In this document: positions 49,583-60,206 of the stretch, one piece after another | Layout: every line of letters begins with the position of its first letter | Numbering within the stretch: the first letter of the stretch is position 1 | Assembly: GCA_020248865.1 (NCBI GenBank) | Contig: JADCGS010000005.1 | Coordinates: 62,001-126,000 of the forward strand | DNA from: Burkholderiales bacterium | GTDB lineage: Bacteria; Pseudomonadota; Gammaproteobacteria; Burkholderiales; Burkholderiaceae_F | DNA length: 64,000 nucleotides | Direction of reading: 5' to 3' | Notes under the pieces: generated by a model | Told to the model about the DNA's origin: nothing | Database searches by the model: none | What the model saw: the letters and a program-made list of their open reading frames with translations, nothing else | Position numbers and translations under genes: made by a program

Positions 49583-50908
49583 CTAGGCGGCCCGCTTGGC
49601 GGGCACCACCGGCGCGGCCGGGTCGGTGAGCTCGCGCACGAAGGTCGGCAGGGCGAACAGCGCGCCGTGCATTTCGGCGTTGTACAGGCGCAGGCCGTTG
49701 ATGCGGCGCTCGCGCAGGCGCTGGGCGACCGCCTCGGTCGCCAGCGCGCGCGGGTTGACGCTGTCGCTGGCCACGCCCAGGCACCACAGCGAGCCGTACA
49801 GGGGGATGAACACCGTCAGCGGGCTCACGTGCTTGAACACCTTGCGCAGCGCTGCCGCGTTCTTCTTGACCGTGGCCGGCTGGTACACGGGCGAGCCCAG
49901 GTGCAGGGTCATCAGGCCGCCCGGGTTGAGCAGGCCCCGGCACATGCGGAAGAATTCCTCGCTGTACAGGTGAAAGGCCGGCGTGTCCGGATCGGTAAGG
50001 TCGAGTACCACCAGGTCGAACTTCTCGGCGCAGGCCCGCACGAACTCGAAGCCGTCGCCGATGCGGATCTCCAGGCGCGGGTCGTCGAGCGCCCCCTTGT
50101 GGATGGTGCCCAGGTGCTCGCGCGCGATGCGGATCACGTCCTCGTCGAGCTCGGCCATCACGATCCGCCGCACGCTCGGGTGCTTGAAGATTTCCTCGCA
50201 GGAGCCGCCGTCGCCGCCGCCGATGACCAGCACCGACTGCGGGCTGGGATGCGACAACAGCGCCGGGTGCGTCATCGCCTCGTGATAGAAGAACTCGTCG
50301 CCCTCGGAAGTCATCAGGCGGCCGTCGAGGCGGAACAGCTTGCCGAACTGGTGCGTGTCGAACACCTCGAGCCGCTGGTGTGGCGTGTCCTTGACGGCGA
50401 TCTGCTGGCGGGCGGTGTAGCCGTAGCCGGCGTGCGCGTTCAGCCAGTCGAAGATCAGCTGGTCGCGCCCAGACTTGTCGGGGCCCGACCCGCTGGCGCT
50501 CGCCGCCGGAGCCGCCAGCGCATCGGCGCCGGCCGCCAGATCGCCGCGGACGATGCGGTTGACGACTTGGCTGCGCGGCCGGAACGCGAACATCAGCGTG
50601 TCGAACAGCTGGCGCGCCTTGGCCTCGTTGTCGGCGGTGAAGTTGCAGACGTAGACGTCGAGGGTGACGCCGCGCCGCTCCGGCCAGGTGTGGATCGCCA
50701 GGTGCGACTCGGCCAGCAACACCGCGCCGGTGATGCCGCCGGGCTGGCCCTGCCACTGCGGAAAGACGTGGTACTTCTCGTCGACGATCGTCAGCCCGCT
50801 GTCGACCGTGGTGTCACGGCACAGCGTGGACAGAGCGTCCAGATCGGTGAGGAGACCTGCGCTGCAGTTGCAGTCGAACAGATCGCCAGTCAGGTGAATG
50901 CCTTGCAT
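49583..50908 (-). CDS. Fused S-adenosylmethionine decarboxylase-spermidine synthase
   Basis: A 441-residue bifunctional protein. Residues 1-~120 are a bacterial AdoMet decarboxylase proenzyme: MQGIHLTGDLFDCNC, then LLAESHLAIHTWPERRG, where Ser68 after Glu67 would become the pyruvoyl group on self-cleavage. A hydrophilic linker (about 120-145) joins a spermidine synthase: HAGYGYTARQQIAVKDTPHQRLEVFDT, DEFFYHEAMTHPALLSHP, VLVIGGGDGGSCEEI and VLDLTDPDTPAFHLYSEEFF. It would make decarboxylated AdoMet and transfer aminopropyl to putrescine. Such fusions have been shown functional in Delftia. The start at 50908 is favoured because six G residues (50915-50920) lie at ribosome-binding distance; 50914 is too close to them. 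Confidence 0.9.
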   Translation of the reverse strand: MQGIHLTGDLFDCNCSAGLLTDLDALSTLCRDTTVDSGLTIVDEKYHVFPQWQGQPGGITGAVLLAESHLAIHTWPERRGVTLDVYVCNFTADNEAKARQLFDTLMFAFRPRSQVVNRIVRGDLAAGADALAAPAASASGSGPDKSGRDQLIFDWLNAHAGYGYTARQQIAVKDTPHQRLEVFDTHQFGKLFRLDGRLMTSEGDEFFYHEAMTHPALLSHPSPQSVLVIGGGDGGSCEEIFKHPSVRRIVMAELDEDVIRIAREHLGTIHKGALDDPRLEIRIGDGFEFVRACAEKFDLVVLDLTDPDTPAFHLYSEEFFRMCRGLLNPGGLMTLHLGSPVYQPATVKKNAAALRKVFKHVSPLTVFIPLYGSLWCLGVASDSVNPRALATEAVAQRLRERRINGLRLYNAEMHGALFALPTFVRELTDPAAPVVPAKRAA

Positions 50909-51413
50909 TTTCATCCCCCCAGCAGGTCCGCCCAATCGACCTGAATCACGCGCGCAGCAGAAAACTGCGCCGCAACCCATCGGTTCGGGACCCGGACGCT
51001 GGTGCGCGGCGACCGGATCATGGCAGCGCCGACGCTCTTGCAAGCGCCGGCGACTGCGTCGATTGGCTCTGGCGGGGGATTAGGGCCTCTCTTGATCGGA
51101 ATTGCGGATCAAGCAATGCAGGCTACCCGTTGCTTCCTTTGGTGAGTCCGAACCGAAAAACGAGGCGCGGATGCTATCGGAAATGGCCCCCTATTGAAAC
51201 CCCCGACCACGGCCCCGGTCGTTACGCTGCGCCGCACCTCCCGTGGGTGCCAGTGCAACGGGCCGCCGGCCTGGCCGCGAATCCGGGCGAATCGGGGCAG
51301 TGTGCGAGCGCCCGGGCGGCGCCCGTTGCGGCCGAGCTGCTCTGCTCCCCGGCCGCGGCAGTCGTGCAGAGCGTCGCTGATAAAATTAGAAGCTCCGCTG
51401 AGGGCCGGGAGCA
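50909..51413 (+). other. 505-base intergenic region between speDE and tkt
   Basis: Holds the divergent promoters of speDE and tkt. A TAAAAT at 51381-51386 is a plausible -10 for tkt without a good -35. I see no recognised riboswitch or gene. Confidence 0.5.
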
Positions 51414-53519
51414 ATGCCTTCAAGCAGTTCTTCCTCCGCGGCCAACTCCCCCCCTATCCGGGTCTTTCCCGACATGCCTGACACCCCCGCCGTAACACCC
51501 GCCCGCCCGGCTGCCCTCGAGCGCGACATGGGCAATGCTGTCCGCGCGCTGGCGATGGACGCCGTGCAGAAAGCCAACTCGGGGCATCCCGGCATGCCGA
51601 TGGGCATGGCCGAGATTGCGCTGGCGCTGTGGGATCGGCACTACAAGCACAACCCGGCCGACCCGCACTGGCCCGACCGCGACCGCTTCGTGCTGTCCAA
51701 CGGCCACGGCTCGATGCTGCAGTACGCGCTGCTGCACCTGTCCGGCTACGACCTGCCGATCGAGGAGATTATCAACTTCCGGCAGATGCACAGCAGGACG
51801 CCGGGGCACCCGGAGGTGGGCGTCACGCCCGGGGTGGAGACGACCACCGGCCCGCTCGGGCAGGGTTTCGCCAACGCGGTGGGAATGGCGCTGGCCGAGA
51901 AGCTGCTGGCGGCGCAGTTCAACCGGCCCGAGGCCACCATCGTCGACCACCACACCTACGTCTTCGTCGGCGACGGCTGCCTGATGGAAGGCATCTCGCA
52001 CGAGGCGGCCTCGCTCGCCGGCGTGTGGCAGCTCGACAAGCTGATCGCCCTGTACGACGACAACGGCATCTCGATCGACGGCGAAGTCCGGCACTGGTTC
52101 GCCGATGACACCGCGCAGCGATTTCGCGCCTACGGCTGGAACGTGATCGGCCCGGTCGACGGGCACGATGTGGCGGCGGTCGACGCCGCCCTCGCGACGG
52201 CCAAGGGCAGTGGCGGTGGGCCCAGCCTCATCATCTGCCGCACGGTCATCGGCAAGGGCTCGCCCAACCGCGCCGGCAGCGAGAGGGCGCACGGCGAGGC
52301 GCTCGGCGAGGCCGAGATCGCCGCCACGCGCGCGCATATCGGCTGGAACCACTCGCCCTTCGTGGTCCCGCCGGCGGTCTACGCCGCATGGGATGCGCGG
52401 CCGCGCGGCGCCCGGATGCAGGCCGAGTGGACGCGGCGACTGGCGCACTACGAGGTGCGCCATCCGCAGGAGGCGGCCGAGTTCAAGCGCCGCATGCGGG
52501 GTGAACTGCCGGCCCATTTCGCCGCAGCCGTGCAGGCGGCGGTGCGGGCGGCCGTCGACAAGAAGGAGACGGTGGCCACCCGCAAGGCCTCCCAGCTGGC
52601 GCTCGAAGCGCTGGCCGAGGCGGTGCCCGAGATGATCGGCGGCTCGGCCGACCTCACCGGCAGCAACCTCACCCAGTGGAGCAAGGCGGGCAGCCTGCGT
52701 ACCGTCAACGGTTTGCAGCCGGGCCGCCACATCAACTTCGGCGTGCGCGAGTTCGGCATGAGCGCGATCGCCAACGGCCTGGCGCTGCACGGCGGCTTCC
52801 TGCCGTTCGTCGGCACCTTCCTCACCTTCGCCGACTACGGCCGCAATGCGCTGCGGATGGCCGCACTGATGAAGCAGCGGGTGGCCTTCGTCTTCACCCA
52901 CGATTCAATCGGTCTGGGCGAGGATGGCCCCACCCACCAGTCGGTGGAGCAGGCGAGCAGCCTGCGCCTGATTCCCAACATGGATGTCTGGCGCCCGTGC
53001 GACACGGTCGAGTCGATCGCCGCCTGGGCCGCGGCCATCGAGCGGCGCGACGGCCCCACCAGTTTGCTGTTCTCGCGCCAGGCGGTGCCGTTCCTGCGCA
53101 CCGCCACCGACCTCGAAGCGATCCGCAGGGGTGCCTACGTGTTCAGCGAGGCGCCCGGCGGCGCCGGCAAGGCGCGCGCCGTGATCATCGCCACCGGCTC
53201 GGAAGTGCCGCTGGCCGTGCAGGCGCAGCAGCAACTGGCCGGGCAGGGTGTTGCCGTGCGCGTGGTGTCGATGCCTTCGACCACCGTCTTTGACCGCCAG
53301 AGCGTTCAATACAAGGCCGCCGTCCTGCCGGAGGGCGTGCCGCGCGTGGCGGTGGAGGCCGGTGTCACCGACCTCTGGTGGAAGTACGTCCGCGGCACCG
53401 GTGCGGTGCTCGGCGTGGACCGCTACGGCGAGTCGGCGCCGGCCGCCGCCGTCTACCGGCACTTCGGGCTAACCGCTGAGAACCTGGCCGCGGTCGTGAG
53501 CCAGGTGATCGGGCGCTGA
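51414..53519 (+). CDS. tkt: Transketolase
   Basis: A 701-residue TPP enzyme. RALAMDAVQKANSGHPGMPMGMAEIALALWDRHYKHNP, LSNGHGSMLQYALLHLSGYD, TTGPLGQGFANAVGMALAEK, FVGDGCLMEGISHEAASLAG (TPP motif) and THDSIGLGEDGPTHQSVEQ are all signatures. It interconverts pentose, tetrose and triose phosphates in the pentose phosphate or Calvin pathway. The first ~25 residues are low complexity; GGGAG precedes the ATG at 51414, and an ATG at 51474 is an alternative. Heads the glycolytic block, 67 bases before gap. Confidence 0.96.
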   Translation: MPSSSSSSAANSPPIRVFPDMPDTPAVTPARPAALERDMGNAVRALAMDAVQKANSGHPGMPMGMAEIALALWDRHYKHNPADPHWPDRDRFVLSNGHGSMLQYALLHLSGYDLPIEEIINFRQMHSRTPGHPEVGVTPGVETTTGPLGQGFANAVGMALAEKLLAAQFNRPEATIVDHHTYVFVGDGCLMEGISHEAASLAGVWQLDKLIALYDDNGISIDGEVRHWFADDTAQRFRAYGWNVIGPVDGHDVAAVDAALATAKGSGGGPSLIICRTVIGKGSPNRAGSERAHGEALGEAEIAATRAHIGWNHSPFVVPPAVYAAWDARPRGARMQAEWTRRLAHYEVRHPQEAAEFKRRMRGELPAHFAAAVQAAVRAAVDKKETVATRKASQLALEALAEAVPEMIGGSADLTGSNLTQWSKAGSLRTVNGLQPGRHINFGVREFGMSAIANGLALHGGFLPFVGTFLTFADYGRNALRMAALMKQRVAFVFTHDSIGLGEDGPTHQSVEQASSLRLIPNMDVWRPCDTVESIAAWAAAIERRDGPTSLLFSRQAVPFLRTATDLEAIRRGAYVFSEAPGGAGKARAVIIATGSEVPLAVQAQQQLAGQGVAVRVVSMPSTTVFDRQSVQYKAAVLPEGVPRVAVEAGVTDLWWKYVRGTGAVLGVDRYGESAPAAAVYRHFGLTAENLAAVVSQVIGR

Positions 53520-53531
53520 TCCGGCCGAGTG

Positions 53532-53551
53532 CCCGCGCGCTAGCGCGCGGG
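53532..53551 (+). repeat. 20-bp perfect palindrome between tkt and gap
   Basis: CCCGCGCGCT and its exact complement AGCGCGCGGG are adjacent, in the 67-base gap between the tkt stop and the gap start. A strong hairpin could attenuate or process the tkt-gap transcript; an operator is also possible. Confidence 0.6.
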
Positions 53552-53586
53552 GCCGTTCCATTCTTTGACTTCAGCAGGCAGACGAC

Positions 53587-54597
53587 ATGACGATCAAGGT
53601 AGCCATCAACGGATACGGCCGCATCGGCCGCAACGTGCTGCGCGCGCACTACGAGGGCGGCAAGCGCCACGACATCCAGATCGTGGCGGTCAATGATCTG
53701 GGCGACCCGAAGACCAACGCCCACCTCACCAAGTACGACACCGCGCACGGCCCGTTCCCCGGAACGGTGAGCGTCGATGGCGACACCATGGTGGTCAACG
53801 GCGACCGTATCCGCGTGCTGGCCCACCGCAACCCGGCCGAGTTGCCGTGGGGCGAGCTCGGCGTGGACGTCGTGATGGAGTGCACCGGCTTGTTCACCTC
53901 CAAGGAGAAGGCCGCGGCGCACCTGAAGGGCGGCGCCGGCAAGGTCATCATCTCCGCGCCCGGCGGCAAGGATGTCGATGCGACCGTCGTCTACGGCGTC
54001 AACCACGGCACGCTGAAGGCTGCGCACACGGTCATCTCCAACGCCAGTTGCACCACCAACTGCCTGGCGCCGCTGGTCAAGCCGCTGCACGAGAAGATCG
54101 GCCTGGTCAACGGCCTGATGACCACCATCCACGCCTACACCAACGATCAGGTCCTGACCGACGTCTATCACGAGGACCTGCGCCGCGCGCGCAGCGCCAC
54201 CCAGTCGATGATCCCGACCAAGACTGGTGCGGCCGCCGCGGTGGGTCTGGTGCTGCCCGAGCTGAACGGCCGGCTCGACGGCTACGCGATCCGCGTGCCC
54301 ACCATCAACGTGTCGATCGTCGACCTGTCGTTCATCGCTGCCCGCGACACCACGGTGGAGGAGGTCAACGGCATCCTCAAGGCGGCGGCTGAGGGTGAGC
54401 TCAAGGGCATTCTCGGCTACAACACCGAGCCGCTGGTGTCGGTGGACTTCAACCACAACCCGCTGTCGTCGGTGTTCGACGCCACCCTGACCAAGGTCAG
54501 CGGCCGGCTGGTCAAGGTGTCGAGCTGGTACGACAACGAGTGGGGGTTTTCCAACCGGATGCTGGACACCGCCGTCGCGCTGATGGCGGCCCGGTAG
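53587..54597 (+). CDS. gap: Glyceraldehyde-3-phosphate dehydrogenase
   Basis: A 336-residue NAD(P)-dependent enzyme. [20 protein letters not shown] (nucleotide binding), [18 protein letters not shown] with the catalytic cysteine, and [18 protein letters not shown] are diagnostic. Central step of glycolysis or gluconeogenesis. Part of the tkt-gap-(protease-rrtA)-pgk-pyk-fba block. Ribosome-binding site is GCAGGCAGAC-like and weak. Confidence 0.97.
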   Translation: MTIKVAINGYGRIGRNVLRAHYEGGKRHDIQIVAVNDLGDPKTNAHLTKYDTAHGPFPGTVSVDGDTMVVNGDRIRVLAHRNPAELPWGELGVDVVMECTGLFTSKEKAAAHLKGGAGKVIISAPGGKDVDATVVYGVNHGTLKAAHTVISNASCTTNCLAPLVKPLHEKIGLVNGLMTTIHAYTNDQVLTDVYHEDLRRARSATQSMIPTKTGAAAAVGLVLPELNGRLDGYAIRVPTINVSIVDLSFIAARDTTVEEVNGILKAAAEGELKGILGYNTEPLVSVDFNHNPLSSVFDATLTKVSGRLVKVSSWYDNEWGFSNRMLDTAVALMAAR

Positions 54598-54761
54598 GCC
54601 CGCTCCCGCCGGCGGCCGCAGCGCGTCCACCGGCCGTCCGTTGCGTTTTGTTACGTCCTCGCTGACCCCGGCGGTCAACGAGGGGTGGCATCCGTTCCGT
54701 TGTAGCAGCGCTGCGTTGCTGCCGGCCCGGCGGCAACGCCGGCCCACGGAAAGGACGCACC

Positions 54762-56510
54762 ATGACGACCCGCCGCCTCGTTGCTCTGCTCGGTACTGCC
54801 GGCGCCCTGGCCGGCGCCGCTGCAGCGCAGGCCCCGGCCATCAAGAGCCCGCCGGCGCAGCCGGTGCTGGTGGGGCAGATGATCGTCAAGCTGCGCGCGG
54901 CCGGCGTCGATAGCGACCGCGTGAGCGGCATGAGCGCCGAGCGCGCCCGGCGTCTGTCGAGTGCGGTCGGTCGGTCGTTGACGCCGCTGCGCGCCATGTC
55001 GGGCGAGGCCGCCGTGTTGCGCCTGGCGCAGCCGCTCGCCGCGGCCGATGCGCAGCAACTGGCGCAGGCGCTGGCGCGCGACCCGGCCGTCGAGTGGGCC
55101 GCGCCCGACCTGCCGGTCAAGCGGCTGCAGTCTTCGCCGCCCGACGCCAATTTCCCGACGCGCCAGTGGAACTTCCTGCCTGCCAACGCGCAGTTCGTCT
55201 CGGCCAGCCTGGTCACGCCCGCCAGTACGGTGAACTTCTCGGCCACCGGTGGGGCCAACGGGCCGCTCGCATGGTCCATCACGCGCGGCAGTGCCGCGGT
55301 GCGCGTGGCGGTGATCGACACGGGGGTGCATCTGAGCCACCCGGACCTGGTGGCCAACCTGCTGCCGGGCTTCGACTTCATCTCGGCCGATGCGCTGGCG
55401 GTGGCGCCGTTCAACGCGCCGCTGAACTTCGTCGCCAACGACGGCAACGGCCGTGACCCCGATGCGGGCGATCCCGGCGACTGGGTCACGGCCGAGGAAG
55501 CGGCCGCCTATCCCGGTCTGTGCGGCGCGGCCGACATCGGGCCGTCGACCTGGCACGGCACCTCGATGGCCGGGCTGATCGCGGCGCTGTGGACTGCCGC
55601 CAACCCCAACCCGCCCGGCACCTCCCTCGCCGGTCTGGCGCCCGAGGTGCGGATCGTGCCGGTGCGGGCGCTGGGCAAGTGCGGCGGCACCACCTCCGAC
55701 GTGATCGACGCCATCCGCTGGTCCGCCGGCCTGGCCGTGCCCGGCGTACCGCTCAACCCCAACCCGGCGCGCCTCATCAGCCTGAGCCTCGGCACCGCGG
55801 CCGGCGCGTGCAACGCGGCCTACCAGAGCGCGGTCAACGACGTGCTGGCTGCCGGTGCCGTCGTGGTGGCTGCCAGCGGCAACGACGCCGCCAATGCAGT
55901 GAGCCAGCCCGCCAACTGTGCGGGAGTGATTGGTGTCACCGCACACGCGATCAACGGCGATAACGCCAGCTACGCCAACATCGGGCCCGAAGCCGCGCTC
56001 AGCGCGCCCGGCGGCGGTCGCCCGTCGCTCGCGGCGCTGGCGTCGCTCGATGCCGACCAGACCGCGTACTACGTTTGGGCGCCGTCCCTGTTCGGCGCCA
56101 CCACGCCGGCGAGCGCAGCCGGCAGCGGCGATGCGCGCAGCGGCCCGGCCACCGGCGGACTCACTGGCACCAGTGCCGCGGCGGCACAGGTCGCGGCGGC
56201 GGCGGCGCTGCTGTGGTCGGTCGATCCGTCGCTGGCGGGCCCGCAACTGCGCGCCTTCCTCACCAGCACGGCGCGGGCGCATCCGGCAGCCGGTTACTGC
56301 GCCACCGAGCCGACCGCGCAGAACCGTTGCGGCGCCGGCCTGCTCGACGCCGGCGCGGCCGTCGACGCGGTGTATCGGGCGCAACAGCAGCAGCGCCGCG
56401 GCGATGGCGGCGGCGGTGCCCTGCCGCTGGCGGCGCTGCTGCTCGTGCCGCTGCTGGGCGCCGCAGGCCGGCTGCGCCGCGCATCAGCCGGCGACGCGCT
56501 GTCCTCATGA
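54762..56510 (+). CDS. Subtilisin-family (S8) protease with GlyGly-CTERM tail
   Basis: A 582-residue secreted protease. A signal peptide (LVALLGTAGALAGAAAAQA) and a propeptide-like region (about 25-120) precede the S8 domain with Asp186 in VAVIDTGVHLSHPDL, His265 in STWHGTSMAGLIAA and Ser471 in GLTGTSAAAAQVAAAAALLW; the oxyanion Asn lies in VVAASGNDAANAV. The C-terminus from residue 549 reads GGGGALPLAALLLVPLLGAAGRLRRAS: glycine-rich motif, hydrophobic helix, arginine cluster, the pattern of GlyGly-CTERM sorting signals cleaved by rhombosortase. The adjacent convergent gene encodes a rhombosortase. Two cysteines (CGAADI and AGACNA) may form a disulfide. Confidence 0.92.
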   Translation: MTTRRLVALLGTAGALAGAAAAQAPAIKSPPAQPVLVGQMIVKLRAAGVDSDRVSGMSAERARRLSSAVGRSLTPLRAMSGEAAVLRLAQPLAAADAQQLAQALARDPAVEWAAPDLPVKRLQSSPPDANFPTRQWNFLPANAQFVSASLVTPASTVNFSATGGANGPLAWSITRGSAAVRVAVIDTGVHLSHPDLVANLLPGFDFISADALAVAPFNAPLNFVANDGNGRDPDAGDPGDWVTAEEAAAYPGLCGAADIGPSTWHGTSMAGLIAALWTAANPNPPGTSLAGLAPEVRIVPVRALGKCGGTTSDVIDAIRWSAGLAVPGVPLNPNPARLISLSLGTAAGACNAAYQSAVNDVLAAGAVVVAASGNDAANAVSQPANCAGVIGVTAHAINGDNASYANIGPEAALSAPGGGRPSLAALASLDADQTAYYVWAPSLFGATTPASAAGSGDARSGPATGGLTGTSAAAAQVAAAAALLWSVDPSLAGPQLRAFLTSTARAHPAAGYCATEPTAQNRCGAGLLDAGAAVDAVYRAQQQQRRGDGGGGALPLAALLLVPLLGAAGRLRRASAGDALSS

Positions 56511-56511
56511 G

Positions 56512-57129
56512 TTAGTTCCTTGCGTGGGTCACGGGCTCGCGCGGCCCGGCCCATGCAAACAGCAGGCCGAGCATGCTGCCGGCCACCGCGCCGGCCAGGT
56601 GCGCCTGCGGCACGATGCCGGCGCCGAGCCACTGCGCATACGGCGTCAGGCTGCCGCCGGGCTGCTCGGCCAGCACCTTGACCCAGCCGCCGGCCACCAG
56701 CACGGCAGGCAACCACAGCGCGCGCGGGCGTCGTTCTCCGTCGGTCAGCAGCGCCAGCAGCCAGGCGGTGGCGCCGGCAAAGAAGACGCCGTGCAGCGTG
56801 CCCGAGAAGCCGCGGTACCACGCGATGCCCGGATGCAGCAGCGCCAGGTGCAGCGTGACGGCCAGCGCCGCCACCGCCAGCACCAGTGGCTGGCGCCAGG
56901 TGCGCAGCTCGGGGGCGAACAGCCGCGCGACCACGAGCCACGCCGCGAGGTTGAGCAGCGCATGGACCCAGTTGACGTGCACCAGATGCGCGGTCAGCGT
57001 CCGCCACGGCTGGCTCGCCACCAGGGCCTGGCGATACTCGAGCGCGCCGTGCAGCGGGACGAGGGCCTGCACGAGCAGTACCAGCGCTGCGCCGCCGAGA
57101 GCCTGCCGTTCCGCCACCGAGAGCTGCAT
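56512..57129 (-). CDS. rrtA: Rhombosortase (intramembrane rhomboid-like protease)
   Basis: A 205-residue membrane protein with about six helices. [15 protein letters not shown] carries the rhomboid H-x-N set (His48, His51, His56, Asn60), [17 protein letters not shown] the catalytic Ser109, and [17 protein letters not shown] the catalytic His177. This matches rhombosortase, the rhomboid subfamily that processes GlyGly-CTERM proteins. It converges with the protease gene with only one base between stops and so is its probable partner. The ATG at 57129 gives a start before the first helix; a longer reading at 57336 lacks support. Confidence 0.9.
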   Translation of the reverse strand: MQLSVAERQALGGAALVLLVQALVPLHGALEYRQALVASQPWRTLTAHLVHVNWVHALLNLAAWLVVARLFAPELRTWRQPLVLAVAALAVTLHLALLHPGIAWYRGFSGTLHGVFFAGATAWLLALLTDGERRPRALWLPAVLVAGGWVKVLAEQPGGSLTPYAQWLGAGIVPQAHLAGAVAGSMLGLLFAWAGPREPVTHARN

Positions 57130-57146
57130 TGCCGCGCGTTCCCGCG

Positions 57147-57245
57147 TTTGCCGATCGAGTTTGCCGATCGAGTCGGGCCCGGCGCAGGGCGCGTGCGCCG
57201 CTCGCGCCGCTCGCGTATGAGGCCGGTCGTTATGAGGCCGTTCGT
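57147..57245 (+). repeat. Three successive tandem duplications in the rrtA-pgk promoter region
   Basis: TTTGCCGATCGAG occurs twice in tandem (57147-57159 and 57160-57172, exact). A 9-bp unit GCGCCGCTC repeats from 57195 to 57215 (2.3 copies). TATGAGGCCGGTCGT and TATGAGGCCGTTCGT (57216-57230 and 57231-57245) are tandem with one mismatch. All lie between the divergent rrtA and pgk starts. Confidence 0.85.
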
Positions 57246-57250
57246 ATAAT
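57245..57250 (+). promoter_or_regulatory. TATAAT -10 element for pgk
   Basis: A perfect TATAAT ending 110 bases before the pgk start and overlapping the last base of the 15-bp tandem duplication. The -35 position is a poor match, suggesting activator dependence. Confidence 0.5.
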
Positions 57251-57359
57251 GCCTCACAGCCCTCGCACCCGAGGAAAGCCCGCCGGCCGTGCCCGCACGG
57301 CCCTGCCGCGCCGTCCTCGCCCCCGGTTGCATCCACCCACTCATCGCGCGCCCAAGCCC

Positions 57360-58562
57360 ATGCAGGTCAAGACGCTCGCCCAGCTGGCTGCCGCCGGCCG
57401 CCTCGCGGGCCGCCGGGTCTTCATCCGCTCCGACCTCAACGTGCCGCAGGACGCCGCCGGCAATATCACCGAGGACACGCGCATCCGCGCCTCGGTGCCG
57501 GCCATCGAACTGGCGCTGTCGGCCGGCGCCGCGGTGATGGTGACCTCGCATCTGGGCCGGCCGGCCGAGGGCGAATTCCGGCCCGCGGACTCGCTGGCGC
57601 CGGTGGCGCAGCGCCTGTCGCAGCTGCTGGGGCGCCCGGTGCCGCTGGTGCGCGACTGGATCGATGGCGTGCCGGTGGCGCCCGGCGAAGTCGTGCTGCT
57701 GGAGAACTGCCGCGTCAACAAGGGCGAGAAGAACAACAGCGACGAGCTGGCCCGCAAGATGGCAGCGCTGTGCGACGTCTACGTCAACGACGCGTTCGGC
57801 ACTGCGCACCGCGCCGAGGCCACCACGCACGGCATGGCCAAGTTCGCGCCGGTGGCCTGCGCCGGGCCGCTGCTGGCGGCCGAGATCGAGGCGCTGGGCA
57901 AGGCGCTCGGCGCGCCGAAGCGGCCGCTGGTGGCGATCGTGGCCGGCGCCAAGGTCTCGACCAAGCTCACCATCCTGAACAACCTGGCGGCCCGGGTCGA
58001 CCAGCTGATCGTCGGCGGCGGCATCGCCAACACCTTCCTGCTGGCGCAAGACGTGCCGATCGGCAAGTCGCTCGCCGAGCCGGACCTCGTGCCCGAGTGC
58101 CGCAAGATCATGGGGACGCTGGCGGCCAAGGGGGGCACGCTGCCGCTGCCGATCGACGTCGTGGTGGCCCGCGAGTTCAAGGCCGACGCGGTGCCGCGCG
58201 TCTGCGCTGCCGGCGACGTGCATCCGGACGAAATGATCCTCGACATCGGACCGTCGAGCGCGCTGGCGCTGGTGCACCTGCTGCGCGAGGCCGGCACCAT
58301 CGTCTGGAACGGCCCGATCGGCGTGTTCGAGTTCGACGCCTTTGCCGAGGGCACCCGGCAGATGGCGCTGGCCATCGCGGGGGCGACTGCCGACGGTGCC
58401 TTCTCGATTGCCGGCGGCGGCGACACGCTGGCCGCCATTGCCAAGTACCACGTCGCCGACCGCATCAGCTACATCTCCACCGGCGGCGGCGCCTTCCTCG
58501 AATTCCTCGAAGGCCGCATGCTGCCGGCCATCGAGGTGCTGCAGCAGCGCGCCCGGGACTGA
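57360..58562 (+). CDS. pgk: Phosphoglycerate kinase
   Basis: A 400-residue kinase interconverting 1,3-bisphosphoglycerate and 3-phosphoglycerate with [63 protein letters not shown] and the late [14 protein letters not shown] with [14 protein letters not shown] are diagnostic. The ATG at 57360 starts [20 protein letters not shown]; a longer reading from 57129 has no family support. pyk follows by two bases. Confidence 0.97.
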   Translation: MQVKTLAQLAAAGRLAGRRVFIRSDLNVPQDAAGNITEDTRIRASVPAIELALSAGAAVMVTSHLGRPAEGEFRPADSLAPVAQRLSQLLGRPVPLVRDWIDGVPVAPGEVVLLENCRVNKGEKNNSDELARKMAALCDVYVNDAFGTAHRAEATTHGMAKFAPVACAGPLLAAEIEALGKALGAPKRPLVAIVAGAKVSTKLTILNNLAARVDQLIVGGGIANTFLLAQDVPIGKSLAEPDLVPECRKIMGTLAAKGGTLPLPIDVVVAREFKADAVPRVCAAGDVHPDEMILDIGPSSALALVHLLREAGTIVWNGPIGVFEFDAFAEGTRQMALAIAGATADGAFSIAGGGDTLAAIAKYHVADRISYISTGGGAFLEFLEGRMLPAIEVLQQRARD

Positions 58563-58564
58563 AC

Positions 58565-60000
<1,436 letters not shown>

Positions 60001-60001
<1 letters not shown>

Positions 60002-60041
60002 AGCCCGCGGGCCTGGCCCGCTCAGGGCGCGCCGCGGGCTT
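60001..60041 (+). terminator. GC-rich hairpin after pyk
   Basis: AAGCCCGCGG (60001-60010) pairs with CCGCGGGCTT (60032-60041) around a 21-base loop that can form its own small hairpin. No T-run follows, so it may be a weak or Rho-assisted end of the pgk-pyk transcript. Confidence 0.45.
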
Positions 60042-60163
60042 GGCCGGCGCGCTGCGGCGCGCGGCCGCAGTCCGGTTGGAGCAAGCCGGCGCGGCGGGAT
60101 GCCGGGCCGCTGTCGCCGACCCCCGGTTGACGCAGTGCCTGCAGGCCATGGCGCGCGCTCGCC

Positions 60164-60169
60164 TAAAAT
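60164..60169 (+). promoter_or_regulatory. Candidate -10 element for fba
   Basis: TAAAAT in CGCCTAAAATCC, 38 bases before the fba start. No clear -35. GGAGG (60195-60199) is the ribosome-binding site. Confidence 0.4.
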
Positions 60170-60206
60170 CCCCTTCCGAATGTTCGTCTGCCCCGGAGGC
60201 TTTCCC

